Shown here: positions 1 to 8,294 of the stretch, one piece after another
How the letters are laid out: each line of letters starts with the position of its first letter
Position numbering within the stretch: the stretch's first letter is position 1
Assembly: GCA_006383075.2 (NCBI GenBank)
Contig: SMNH02000013.1
Span: 1-64,000 of the forward strand
DNA length: 64,000 nucleotides
Source: Kordia sp. TARA_039_SRF
Lineage (GTDB): Bacteria; Bacteroidota; Bacteroidia; Flavobacteriales; Flavobacteriaceae
Direction: 5' to 3'
Program-made: the position numbers and the translations under genes
The notes under the pieces: model-generated
Database searches by the model: none
Told to the model about the DNA's origin: nothing
Seen by the model: the letters and a program-made list of their open reading frames with translations, nothing else

Positions 1-80
1 AAAAAAATTAAAAAAGAATCACTAATTTTAACACTCAAATGAAACGATTTTTTACACTTCATTTACACTGCTCAATTTAA
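1..80. other. Non-coding left edge, upstream of truncated PKS
   Basis: This AT-rich stretch contains stops in all three forward frames, and an in-frame stop (taa, 78-80) directly precedes the PKS reading frame. None of the frames resembles the acyltransferase sequence that should lie upstream of the PKS fragment. It may be a contig end, an assembly artefact or a real deletion junction; the sequence alone cannot decide. Confidence 0.5.
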
Positions 81-2330
81 TCCGGCACGGGTGGCTCACT
101 TTACCCGAATTTTCCAGGAAAAGAAATAACAAAAGAAGAAGCAATATCTCCTGAATATTGGGTACAACATCTCCGAAATACTGTAAAATTTGAAGAAGGA
201 ATCGGTACTATTTTAGATAAAGGCAATGTATTATGTATTGAAGTTGCTCCTGGAAGAGTACTAAGTAACTTTTCAAAACAACATACTAAGTTCTCAAACA
301 CTAGTCTTACCGTAAATATCTTGAGGCATCCTAAAGAAGAAAAAAATGATAATTTAATACTAACGAATGCGTTGGGACAACTATGGAGCAACGGTGTTAA
401 AATAAATTGGGAAGCATATTATGAAGGCGAAGAAAGAAGTAGAGTGCATGCTCCAACATACATGTTTGACACCTATAAGTTAACGTATGATGTTTCTCCT
501 TATAGTCAAATTCAAAATGTGACGACTGCGCAAAGTTCATTGAAAGCATTTGAAGAATGGTTTTATGTGCCAAATTGGAAAAAATCTGCTGTGTTAGAGT
601 CGAAAGAAACGCAGGTTCAGGCAAAGACCTATTTAATCTTTACAACAGACAACACTTTTATTTCAGCATTAGAAAACAGACTAGAAGCTAATGGTCATAC
701 ACTTATCAAAGTGATTAAGGGTGATACATTTATAAAAACGGATACTCATAAATACATCATAAATCCAGAAAATGAAGCTAGTTTTAAAAAGTTATTTGAA
801 TCAATAGAATCTGACCAGCTTACAGTAGATCAACTCATTTTTAATTGGAATATGGAAGGAAATGATCAAGAAGCTACAATTACGTCATTTATGTTGCTAC
901 AGAGGCTATGTAAAGGCATCTTACATCATTCTTCTGAATCCAAAAAGAAAATCACATTTGTATCAGATTATAGCTTTCCTGTTTTAGAAAACGAAAAAGA
1001 AAAGTTGGCAGCTAGTACCTCAATGTTTTTAGCAAATATCTTTGCTCAAGAAAATCCTAATGTATTCACAAGCTTTATAGATGTTGACGCTTCAAATGAC
1101 ATAACTAGCGAATCCTTATATGCTTCGATTCAAAACGAGTTAGATTATAATTATTCAGAAAGAAGCATTGCTTATAGAAATAATAAAAGATGGACTAAAT
1201 TTTATGAGCCAATCAAAGTTGATGACGCCAAAAAAGATACCTATGTTTCATCGGGAAAAACATATCTCATCACGGGAGGACTAGGAGAAGTAGGAAAAGT
1301 TTTTGTGAACTATTTAAGTGAAACGTACAATGCAAAAATTATCATTTTAGGACGTAGTAATGTCCCTGTTGAATCTGAATGGGAAGAATATGTAAACGCA
1401 GCGTCCGCATCGCAAAAAACAATTACTAACATACAAGAATTGCAAAAGCTTAGACATAAGAATAAAAAAATCTATTATTACAGTGCGGATACCGCAAACT
1501 TGGAAGATTTTCAGAAAGCGGTTGCTAAAATACAAAGGGAACATGGCGAGATTTCTGGAATTATACACGCGGCTGGAAATGGGGCTACTAGTACATTCAA
1601 GCCTGTAGAAAATTTAGATATTGAGATTGCAAAAGCTCAATTTGATCCAAAAATCAACGGAACCTTAAATATCTATGAAACGTTCAAGGACAAGTCTTTA
1701 GATTTTGTATGGATTACCTCAAGTTTATCTTCAATATTAGGCGGACTTACTTATGGAGCGTATGCTGTGGCAAATAAATTCATTGCAGCCTTTATAAAAT
1801 CAAAACAAGAAGAATTAAAAAACTGGTTCAGTGTAGAATTAGATGGTATTACTGAGGCTAGAATAAGTCATGAAAAACTAATTAAAGTTTTTGAATACTC
1901 CTTTTTCATACAAGACCTTCCTCAATTGGTAATCTCTGTAAAAGATCCAAATGAAGTCTTAATAGCACAAGCCAAAAAAGAAGTCATAGAAGAAATTGTT
2001 ACTGCGTCTGAAGCAATAAGTAGGCCTGTTTTAAGTGACGATTTTATAGCGCCGAGTACAGAAGTTGAGCAAAAAGTTTGCGAATTGTGGCAGTCGTTTT
2101 TCGGTTTTGAAAAACTGGGTGTTTTAGACAACTTCTTTGAATTAGGAGGCGATTCATTAAAAGCAATGACTTTACTAAAAAGAATTCACAAAATATTTGA
2201 AGTAGAAATAGGTATTGAAGATTTTTTCATGGCACCAAACATTCAATCAATTTCCAAAGAAATTGATACAGCTAGAAAAATGAAATCACTTCAAAAAGAT
2301 AAAAAGAGAAGTAACACAATTACAATTTAA
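81..2330 (+). CDS. Type I polyketide synthase fragment (AT tail-KR-ACP), 5'-truncated
   Basis: The frame is open from 81 without a plausible start; a TTG at 321 is in frame but internal to conserved sequence. Residues encoded at about 105-320 look like the end of an acyltransferase domain (PEYWVQHLRNTVKFEEGI and EVAPGRVLSNF). A ketoreductase follows: nucleotide-binding TGGLGEVG at about 1272-1295, HAAG at about 1567, and the Tyr and Asn of YGAYAVANKF at 1761 and 1773. The LDD motif of B-type KRs is absent. An ACP ends the protein, with LGGDSLKA and the phosphopantetheine Ser at 2154. KS and most of AT are missing, so this protein could not elongate alone. The next assembly-line protein begins with a docking domain and C domain, so this ACP might feed it. 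Upstream modules may lie outside the window, or the gene may be broken. Confidence 0.8.
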   Translation, partial: SGTGGSLYPNFPGKEITKEEAISPEYWVQHLRNTVKFEEGIGTILDKGNVLCIEVAPGRVLSNFSKQHTKFSNTSLTVNILRHPKEEKNDNLILTNALGQLWSNGVKINWEAYYEGEERSRVHAPTYMFDTYKLTYDVSPYSQIQNVTTAQSSLKAFEEWFYVPNWKKSAVLESKETQVQAKTYLIFTTDNTFISALENRLEANGHTLIKVIKGDTFIKTDTHKYIINPENEASFKKLFESIESDQLTVDQLIFNWNMEGNDQEATITSFMLLQRLCKGILHHSSESKKKITFVSDYSFPVLENEKEKLAASTSMFLANIFAQENPNVFTSFIDVDASNDITSESLYASIQNELDYNYSERSIAYRNNKRWTKFYEPIKVDDAKKDTYVSSGKTYLITGGLGEVGKVFVNYLSETYNAKIIILGRSNVPVESEWEEYVNAASASQKTITNIQELQKLRHKNKKIYYYSADTANLEDFQKAVAKIQREHGEISGIIHAAGNGATSTFKPVENLDIEIAKAQFDPKINGTLNIYETFKDKSLDFVWITSSLSSILGGLTYGAYAVANKFIAAFIKSKQEELKNWFSVELDGITEARISHEKLIKVFEYSFFIQDLPQLVISVKDPNEVLIAQAKKEVIEEIVTASEAISRPVLSDDFIAPSTEVEQKVCELWQSFFGFEKLGVLDNFFELGGDSLKAMTLLKRIHKIFEVEIGIEDFFMAPNIQSISKEIDTARKMKSLQKDKKRSNTITI

Positions 2331-2446
2331 TTGACTCCCTAAACAAATCACTTTTCTTCAAACATACTAGAGTCTTTATCTACAGTAGGTAAAGAGAATA
2401 GCTTATTCCTTATAGTCCAATAATTTATAAATTAACTTTTATCCAA

Positions 2447-3115
2447 ATGGTTTTAACAGAAAAAAAATTAGAAAGATTAACCAGTGAGTTCGATCGAATT
2501 GGTTATGTAAAACTCGCATCATTTTTCAGTGAAGAAGTCATCGAAAATTTACAGAAAGAAGCATTAAGATTACTCAGTAAACATGGGAAGCGCAAAGATT
2601 TTGTCATGGACGAAACAGACTTTACTTTACGAAAAATCACTACCGTTTCAGGAAATCTTATCGATGAAGAATCTACAATGATTACTGATATGTATAAAGA
2701 CGAAAAACTTATTTCTTATTTAGAAGAAATATGTGATAACAAATTGTTTTTAACGCCAGATATGGCCGATAGACATGCCATACATATGTTGCATAAAAAA
2801 GATGATGTACATGGAGGTCATTTAGACACCTATCCTTACGTACTTATCACATGCTTGGAATCTCCTGGAGTAGACGGAGGTGGCGAATTAGAATTTGTGC
2901 CATTCTCTGAAAACATGGATGACTTAGGTTCAGAAAAATCAGTATTTGATAAACTTGACGTAGGAGATAGTTACTTCATGACTGCTTCAAAAAGTATCCA
3001 TAGAGTACTTCCGCTAAAAAAAGATAAAAATAGAACAGTATTGGTATTTACTTATGCTGATGAGTTCTCTAAAGATATAGAGATATCATACTCGAGCAAC
3101 AAACTATATGATTAA
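2447..3115 (+). CDS. HalD/BesD (ArpA)-fold Fe(II)/2-oxoglutarate hydroxylase
   Basis: The 222-residue protein has the compact double-stranded beta-helix layout of non-haem Fe(II)/2OG enzymes. H125 and D127 in HLDTYPY and H185 in SIHRVLP form a full facial triad; R196 is the likely 2-oxoglutarate anchor. The GGGELEFVP segment at 144-152 resembles the BesD/HalD family acting on free amino acids. In the halogenating members the triad Asp is Gly; here Asp is kept, so hydroxylation rather than chlorination is expected. It sits 17 bp before the diaminobutyrate aminotransferase gene, which suggests it modifies an amino-acid monomer, perhaps Dab or Asp. The substrate is inferred only. One of six Fe/2OG oxygenases in the cluster. 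Confidence 0.7.
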   Translation: MVLTEKKLERLTSEFDRIGYVKLASFFSEEVIENLQKEALRLLSKHGKRKDFVMDETDFTLRKITTVSGNLIDEESTMITDMYKDEKLISYLEEICDNKLFLTPDMADRHAIHMLHKKDDVHGGHLDTYPYVLITCLESPGVDGGGELEFVPFSENMDDLGSEKSVFDKLDVGDSYFMTASKSIHRVLPLKKDKNRTVLVFTYADEFSKDIEISYSSNKLYD

Positions 3116-3132
3116 TTAAAAATACTTCATCT

Positions 3133-4401
3133 ATGAATAAAATAAAACTAAACAAAACTAGAGAGTCAAATGTAAGTGGATATTCAAAATCATTTCCAAC
3201 GACTTTCAAATATGCCAAAAATGATATTCTTATCGACGACAAGGATAAGGAATACCTAGATTTTTTTAGTGGAGCAGGAGCTCTAAATTATGGGCATAAT
3301 AATGACATTCTCAAAGAAGCAATCGTTAACTTTTTAAAGTCTGATGCACCTGTTCATTGTTTAGATATGGATAGTGTCATAAAACTAAATTTTCTAAATA
3401 AAATTACAGAAGTTATTTTAAAACCTAGAGGATTTGATTATAAAATACAATTTCCAAGTCCATCAGGAACCAACGCTGTTGAAGCTGCGATTAAATTGGC
3501 TAGAAAAGTTACTAAAAGAAAAAAAATTGTTGCTTTTACTCACTCTTTTCATGGCATGACGGCTACGTCTTTAGCTATTTCGGGAAGTCAAGAAATGCGA
3601 CATCAGGATATTCCTTCGCAGGATATTATTTTTCAACCTTTTGATGGATTCTTAGGAGAAAATACAAATACTATAGAGTATATTTCTAAGATGATTGCTA
3701 CAAACGGATCAGGCAACCAACTTCCAGCGGCAATTATTCTTGAAACAATCCAAGCAGAAGGTGGAATTAAAGTGGCCAACGAAAAATGGTTACAAGAACT
3801 GCAACACTTTGCAAATGAAAATGGAATTTTACTAATTGTTGATGATATTCAAGTAGGTTGCGGAAGAACAGGAAACTTTTTTAGTTTTGAGAGAGCAGGT
3901 ATCACACCAGATATCGTATTACTATCAAAATCTATCAGTGGATTTGGCTTACCATTATCACTAGTATTAATGAAACCTGAGTTAGATATTTGGAAACCAG
4001 GCGAACACAACGGAACATTTAGAGCAAACAATTTGTCACTTTGTGGAGCAACCAAAGCTTTAGATTATTGGGAAGATGAAACCTTTTCAAACAATGTAAA
4101 AGCTAAAGGAGAATTCATTGAAAAAGCACTCAAAAAAATTCATGAAAATTCCGAAAATGTACTAGATGTTAGAGGATTAGGAATGATTTGGGGAATAGAA
4201 TTTGTATCAGGGGAAATGGCAAAGAAAGTATCTAAAACACTTTTTGAGCAAGGAATGATTATAGAAACATGTGGTAACATGGGACAAGTTATAAAATTAC
4301 TACCTCCACTTACAATCACAAAATCAAATCTGACAAAAGGATTAGAAAAGCTCCAAAGCGTAATTCATCAAGTACGAGAAGAGGAAATTCTCACCTACTA
4401 A
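3133..4401 (+). CDS. Diaminobutyrate--2-oxoglutarate aminotransferase (EctB-like)
   Basis: Class III PLP aminotransferase, 422 residues, the usual length for EctB/Dat. It would convert aspartate 4-semialdehyde to L-2,4-diaminobutyrate. Visible motifs are SGTNAVEAA (111-119), VDDIQVGCGRTG with the PLP-contacting D237, and the Schiff-base lysine K266 in LLSKSISGFG. The N-terminal YSKSFPTTF matches the start of EctB proteins. No ectA or ectC is nearby, so ectoine synthesis is unlikely and Dab is probably an NRPS monomer. An aspartokinase gene in the same cluster (39869) would raise precursor supply, and the second A domain of the NRPS at 8295 has an Orn/Dab-like pocket. It is followed after 43 bp by the racemase gene. 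Confidence 0.85.
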   Translation: MNKIKLNKTRESNVSGYSKSFPTTFKYAKNDILIDDKDKEYLDFFSGAGALNYGHNNDILKEAIVNFLKSDAPVHCLDMDSVIKLNFLNKITEVILKPRGFDYKIQFPSPSGTNAVEAAIKLARKVTKRKKIVAFTHSFHGMTATSLAISGSQEMRHQDIPSQDIIFQPFDGFLGENTNTIEYISKMIATNGSGNQLPAAIILETIQAEGGIKVANEKWLQELQHFANENGILLIVDDIQVGCGRTGNFFSFERAGITPDIVLLSKSISGFGLPLSLVLMKPELDIWKPGEHNGTFRANNLSLCGATKALDYWEDETFSNNVKAKGEFIEKALKKIHENSENVLDVRGLGMIWGIEFVSGEMAKKVSKTLFEQGMIIETCGNMGQVIKLLPPLTITKSNLTKGLEKLQSVIHQVREEEILTY

Positions 4402-4444
4402 GCATCATTATTTACCAAACAATCAATAACTAATACTTTATTAA

Positions 4445-5194
4445 ATGCCTAGTAAAACTTTAGGAATTATTTCTGGGATGGGAACTAGAGCTGGACTGCT
4501 ATTTGTAAATAAGCTCATTGATCGGATTGAAGCACCAAAAGATCAAGACTTTCCTGAGTTTATTTTACACAACAACAGTAAAGTTCCTGATCGTACATTG
4601 TCAATTGTATATGGAGAAGAATCTCCCGAAAAGCAATTACTAAGATCTGTAGCGATGCTAAATGAGAGCAATGTTGATTTTATAGTATCCACTTGTGTTA
4701 CCTCATATTATTTCATTGATCAATTTCAGGAAAATCTTAAAAGTAATATTCTAAATCCTATTGATTTGGTGTTTTCAAGAATATTAAATGAATACCCAGC
4801 ATATGAAAAAATAGGTTTGTTAGCTACTACAGGAACTGTGAACTCTAAAATATTTCATAAAAGATTTAAAAATTCATCATTACAACTGATTACGTTAAAC
4901 TCACACGATCAAGAAGAAAAGTTTATGAAATCCGTGTACATGAAAGGAGGTTTTAAGTCTGCTCACATTATTCCCGAAGCTTACGATGCTTTTGAGGCAT
5001 CAATGGAAGCTCTTAATAATCAAGGAGCAGAATTAATTATTGGCGGTTGTACAGAAGCACAAATAGGCTATGAAAAACTAAAAGCACCAAACACTCTTTA
5101 CATAGACGTGATTGATGTACTTATTGATGAAGTTATTGAACGTCTTGGATTGGTGAAACTAAACAGAGAAGAAAATACAATTTATAATTATTAA
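4445..5194 (+). CDS. Aspartate/glutamate racemase family protein
   Basis: The 249-residue protein has the two-Cys architecture of cofactor-independent Asp/Glu racemases: N-terminal GIISGMG (7-13), first catalytic Cys C84 in FIVSTCVTSYYF, and second C202 in LIIGGCTEAQIG. In most family members the first Cys is followed by Asn-Thr; here it is Val-Thr (CVTS), which may alter carboxylate recognition and hence substrate. In a cluster with an EctB-like enzyme next door it could supply D-Asp, D-Glu or another D-amino acid, or act on a related acid. The assembly line also has its own E domains, so the racemase is not simply redundant. Family confident, substrate unknown. Confidence 0.75.
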   Translation: MPSKTLGIISGMGTRAGLLFVNKLIDRIEAPKDQDFPEFILHNNSKVPDRTLSIVYGEESPEKQLLRSVAMLNESNVDFIVSTCVTSYYFIDQFQENLKSNILNPIDLVFSRILNEYPAYEKIGLLATTGTVNSKIFHKRFKNSSLQLITLNSHDQEEKFMKSVYMKGGFKSAHIIPEAYDAFEASMEALNNQGAELIIGGCTEAQIGYEKLKAPNTLYIDVIDVLIDEVIERLGLVKLNREENTIYNY

Positions 5195-5210
5195 CCATTA
5201 ATTCTTAATC

Positions 5211-5417
5211 ATGAAAAAACAAAAAACTAATAAAATAAGACTAAACAAAAGTGTTGTTTCTAAATTTGAAGTAACTAATATTCATGGAGGTGTTGCGGAC
5301 TTACCTAACTCTATACAGCCACAAAAAAATCAACCAAAAGGAACATGTATCAAATGTTCTACAAAGGCTTGTTCAAAAAATACTTCTTGTAGCAACAATC
5401 CAATATGCAATTTGTAG
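5211..5417 (+). CDS. GG-leader Cys-rich peptide precursor (RiPP/lanthipeptide-like)
   Basis: A 68-residue peptide with a lysine-rich, Asn/Lys-containing leader ending in GG at 26-27 and a 41-residue core. The core has five Cys (46, 49, 54, 60, 66) and many Ser/Thr, as in precursors of the Bacteroidetes GG-leader natural-product family (often annotated as class I lanthipeptide). The leader length is identical to that of three peptides at 41233-41744 in this cluster. The core is longer and more Cys-rich than in those three. No LanB, LanC or C39 peptidase is visible in the window. It starts 16 bp after the racemase stop, so it probably shares that transcript. A secreted disulphide-rich peptide is the alternative reading. 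Confidence 0.7.
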   Translation: MKKQKTNKIRLNKSVVSKFEVTNIHGGVADLPNSIQPQKNQPKGTCIKCSTKACSKNTSCSNNPICNL

Positions 5418-5643
5418 TAACAATGTATTATGCGATAACAATCAAAGTATCTAATTTCACGCTTTGCAGTTTTGCATAAAATTTAATTGTCTTCATTCAT
5501 AGCGCAGGTAAGGATAATAAAAACAAAAGTGATTATTCTATTTCATCAATTGTTTAAAGATGAAGCAATGAACATCTGGGTTTAACAAAATGTATCGCAG
5601 AAGAAAGTACCATCTATAATTCGTAAACACTGAATATTTTATC

Positions 5644-6318
5644 ATGAAATCTATATTTTTTCCTAAAAAAAAGAGGCAGAAAGTCACAAAAAAAGAACTT
5701 TCTTACCAATCTTTTCAAAAATTAAAAGTTACAAATGATCTCAATGTATATATAATTTTTTCTGATACGGAAGAAGAAATATATGTAGAAACAAATGAGG
5801 ATTTACATGCGCATGTTAAATGCAATTATAAAAATGAAACCTTGTCTTTAAAGAAATCAAATAGTCGAAGTTTAAAGAAAAACGAGGCAATAAATATCTA
5901 CATAAAAACCAAGCCTTTTTACGATTTTTATGCAAATGATGATTGTATCATAACGTTACAATCGCTATTAAAGGGAGATGAGGTTTTTGTAAATCTAGAT
6001 GACGACTCAAAATTTGTTGCTACAGTAGAAGTTCCAAATATGGAACTAACAGCTGATGATGACTCTGAAGTAGAAATTAACGGAATTATTGACCGTTTAA
6101 AGCTACGTTTGAAAGAAGACAGCCTTTTTGACTGTTTTGACTTATCTGTAAACCATTTAGATGCACATTTGTCAAGTGATAGTGAAGCTAAAGTTACGGT
6201 AAATACTTCATTAAAAATGAAGCTAAATGATGATAGCGAATTAAAATACAAAGGAAACCCTACTATAGAAAAAAAAGAAGTTTGGGGAGATTCTAGTGTT
6301 GTAAATATTCCATCTTAA
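5644..6318 (+). CDS. GIN-domain (DUF2807) protein without signal peptide
   Basis: The 224-residue protein has the beta-helical repetitive pattern of the DUF2807 'head GIN' domain: short strands separated by regularly spaced acidic turns (NLDDDS, TADDDS, LKEDS, LSSDS, LNDDS). Most DUF2807 proteins in Bacteroidetes are exported; this one begins with a basic, non-hydrophobic segment (KSIFFPKKKRQK) and has no recognisable signal peptide or lipobox, so it is probably cytoplasmic. A 226-bp spacer with no recognised feature separates it from the preceding peptide gene; the next hydroxylase gene follows after 30 bp. A second, secreted GIN-domain gene sits at the other end of the cluster (58487). Its function is not known; a scaffold or partner-binding role is only a guess. 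Confidence 0.6.
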   Translation: MKSIFFPKKKRQKVTKKELSYQSFQKLKVTNDLNVYIIFSDTEEEIYVETNEDLHAHVKCNYKNETLSLKKSNSRSLKKNEAINIYIKTKPFYDFYANDDCIITLQSLLKGDEVFVNLDDDSKFVATVEVPNMELTADDDSEVEINGIIDRLKLRLKEDSLFDCFDLSVNHLDAHLSSDSEAKVTVNTSLKMKLNDDSELKYKGNPTIEKKEVWGDSSVVNIPS

Positions 6319-6348
6319 AAATACATAACCATCCTAAACAACAACAAA

Positions 6349-7242
6349 ATGAAAGTAAAAAGAGTATCAAATATAACGCAGGAAGAGTTTGTCAATGAAT
6401 ATCTAATTGCCAATCAACCAGTCATCATTACCGATGCAATGAAAGATTGGGATACAGATAAATTCAAGCCTGAATTTCTGAAAGAAGAATTCGGAGATTA
6501 TTTAGTACAGATTTATGATGACTTGTTTGACTTACAAAATGTAGATTCCTTAGAAACTTATTTTGATGAAAATTTCGGAAAAGACAAAGAGTCAAGTGAA
6601 TACATACGATGGTATACACAATTAAAAGAACTAGATTTTTTCTGGTCGGATGAATGCTTCAGTAAACTCAAACAATATTGGAGTCATCCTTACTGTATTC
6701 CGCAAAACAATTTAGCAGTTCCTCCTTGTAAAGAAGATGAAGAAAGAAATATAAATACCTATAAATATCCTTATAAAGGAATTTTTATTTCAGGGAAAGG
6801 AGCAAGAACAAGACTTCATAAAGATCCTTTTAATAGCAATGCAGTTTTATGTCAATTTTACGGAAGTAAAAAAATCTTTTTATACGGTCCAAGCAAAGAG
6901 CACATTGTAATGAATAATGGAGAATTTGTAGACTTAAAAAATATTGATGAGGAAAAGTTTCCTGAGTTTTCTTCCATCACTCCTGATTATGAAGATAGCT
7001 TACAACCAGGAGAAATAATTTTATTTCCTTCTGGCTGGTTTCACGATGTTACTTGCGAGTCTGATAGCATTTCAATTACTTGGAATTTTATTCATGCAAG
7101 CGGAACTGAAGGACTTACCAAATACTTAAAAGCAAATCCAAAAGATGATCAATTAGAAATACTAAGATACTTTCTCAAAGATAAAGTCTCTGTAGAAGCT
7201 ACAAGTGACGAGATTTTAAGTTTTTACGAAACTCAATATTAA
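6349..7242 (+). CDS. JmjC/cupin_8-type Fe(II)/2OG hydroxylase, copy 1
   Basis: The 297-residue protein has the cupin-like JmjC fold: N-terminal NQPVIITDAM (22-31), iron ligands H157 and D159 in TRLHKDP, and third ligand H232 in PSGWFHDV, followed by ITWNFIHA. These enzymes hydroxylate amino-acid side chains in proteins, free amino acids or carrier-bound residues. It is closely related to the next gene, with nearly identical motifs and length, so the pair is a tandem duplication. The location between the precursor peptide and the first NRPS does not settle whether the substrate is the peptide or the NRPS product. Confidence 0.75.
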   Translation: MKVKRVSNITQEEFVNEYLIANQPVIITDAMKDWDTDKFKPEFLKEEFGDYLVQIYDDLFDLQNVDSLETYFDENFGKDKESSEYIRWYTQLKELDFFWSDECFSKLKQYWSHPYCIPQNNLAVPPCKEDEERNINTYKYPYKGIFISGKGARTRLHKDPFNSNAVLCQFYGSKKIFLYGPSKEHIVMNNGEFVDLKNIDEEKFPEFSSITPDYEDSLQPGEIILFPSGWFHDVTCESDSISITWNFIHASGTEGLTKYLKANPKDDQLEILRYFLKDKVSVEATSDEILSFYETQY

Positions 7243-7256
7243 TTTTTAACAATTTA

Positions 7257-8162
7257 ATGATGAAAGTAAAAAGAGTATCAAATATATCAAAAGAAGAGTT
7301 TGTGAAAGATTTCCTTATTGGAAATCAGCCAGTAATCATTACTGATGCTATGGATACATGGGATGTTAAAAAGTTTACTCCATCCCATTTAAAAGAAGAA
7401 TATGGTGACTCTTTAGTGCAAATCTATAACGACCTCTTTGATATGCAAAACGTGGATACTTTAGAGACATATTTTGATGAAAACTTCATTGAAAATAAAG
7501 AGTCTAAAGAATATGTAAGGTGGTATTCTCAATTATTGGATGCAGATTTATTTTGGTCTGATGAATGTTTTGAGGGATTGAAATCATCATGGACGCATCC
7601 ATATTTTGCTCCTACAGAAGGTTTGGTTTTCCCATACAGTGAAACTGGGAAACCAAAAGACATTACGAAGCATCAATACCCATACAAAGGAATTTTTATA
7701 TCAGGAGAAGGTGCCAGAACACGTTTACATAAAGATCCTTTTGAAAGCAATGCACTATTGTGTCAATTTTATGGAACTAAAAAAATATACCTATTTCATC
7801 CTTCAAAACAAGCTAGTTTAATGAATGATGAAGACTATGTTGATATGGTAAATGTAAATCATGAAAAATTTCCTGACTATAAAAATATAACACCTGACTA
7901 TGAGGATACATTACAACCAGGAGAAATAATTTTGTTCCCTTCAGGATGGTTTCATGATGTAACAAGTGCTTCCGATAGTATTTCTATTACATGGAATTTT
8001 ATTCATGCCTCAGGGATGGATAAGCTCTACAATCACTTAAAAAACAATCCTGAGGATGGCCAGCTGAAAGTATTAAAATATTTTTTAGCAGATCAGTTAC
8101 CCGCAGAACCCACTTATGAAGATGTAATGACTTTTTATGAGCAAAATATGGTGAATTATTGA
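7257..8162 (+). CDS. JmjC/cupin_8-type Fe(II)/2OG hydroxylase, copy 2
   Basis: Paralogue of the preceding gene, 14 bp downstream. Iron ligands are H158, D160 and H233 (TRLHKDP and PSGWFHDV). Two consecutive ATGs are present at 7257 and 7260; the second aligns with the start of copy 1 (MKVKRVSNI) and may be the real start. The two proteins share long identical stretches but differ in the 110-140 region, between the helical N-terminal part and the iron site, where substrate contacts are likely. Both copies look catalytically intact, so they may hydroxylate two different positions. Confidence 0.75.
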   Translation: MMKVKRVSNISKEEFVKDFLIGNQPVIITDAMDTWDVKKFTPSHLKEEYGDSLVQIYNDLFDMQNVDTLETYFDENFIENKESKEYVRWYSQLLDADLFWSDECFEGLKSSWTHPYFAPTEGLVFPYSETGKPKDITKHQYPYKGIFISGEGARTRLHKDPFESNALLCQFYGTKKIYLFHPSKQASLMNDEDYVDMVNVNHEKFPDYKNITPDYEDTLQPGEIILFPSGWFHDVTSASDSISITWNFIHASGMDKLYNHLKNNPEDGQLKVLKYFLADQLPAEPTYEDVMTFYEQNMVNY

Positions 8163-8294
8163 ACAATACCAAAGCAACTTCGCTTCCAAAGCGCACCTTA
8201 AAGTTAAATTGGTATCACCTAACAAGTTATTCTTTCATGGGGAAAGAAAATACCATAAAAAACGCAAACACAATACCTTACAATCAATAAATAT

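Noticed and set aside
321-323. TTG at 321 as the PKS start
   Set aside because: Conserved acyltransferase sequence (EVAPGRVLSNF) continues in frame upstream to about 105, so 321 is internal.
2447-3115. Radical halogenase
   Set aside because: The fold is of the halogenase family, but the Asp ligand (D127) is kept where halogenases have Gly.
3133-3165. N-terminus of the EctB-like protein resembling the GG-leader peptides (KIKLNKT)
   Set aside because: Only a few lysine-rich residues match, no GG follows, and the aminotransferase domain starts directly after.
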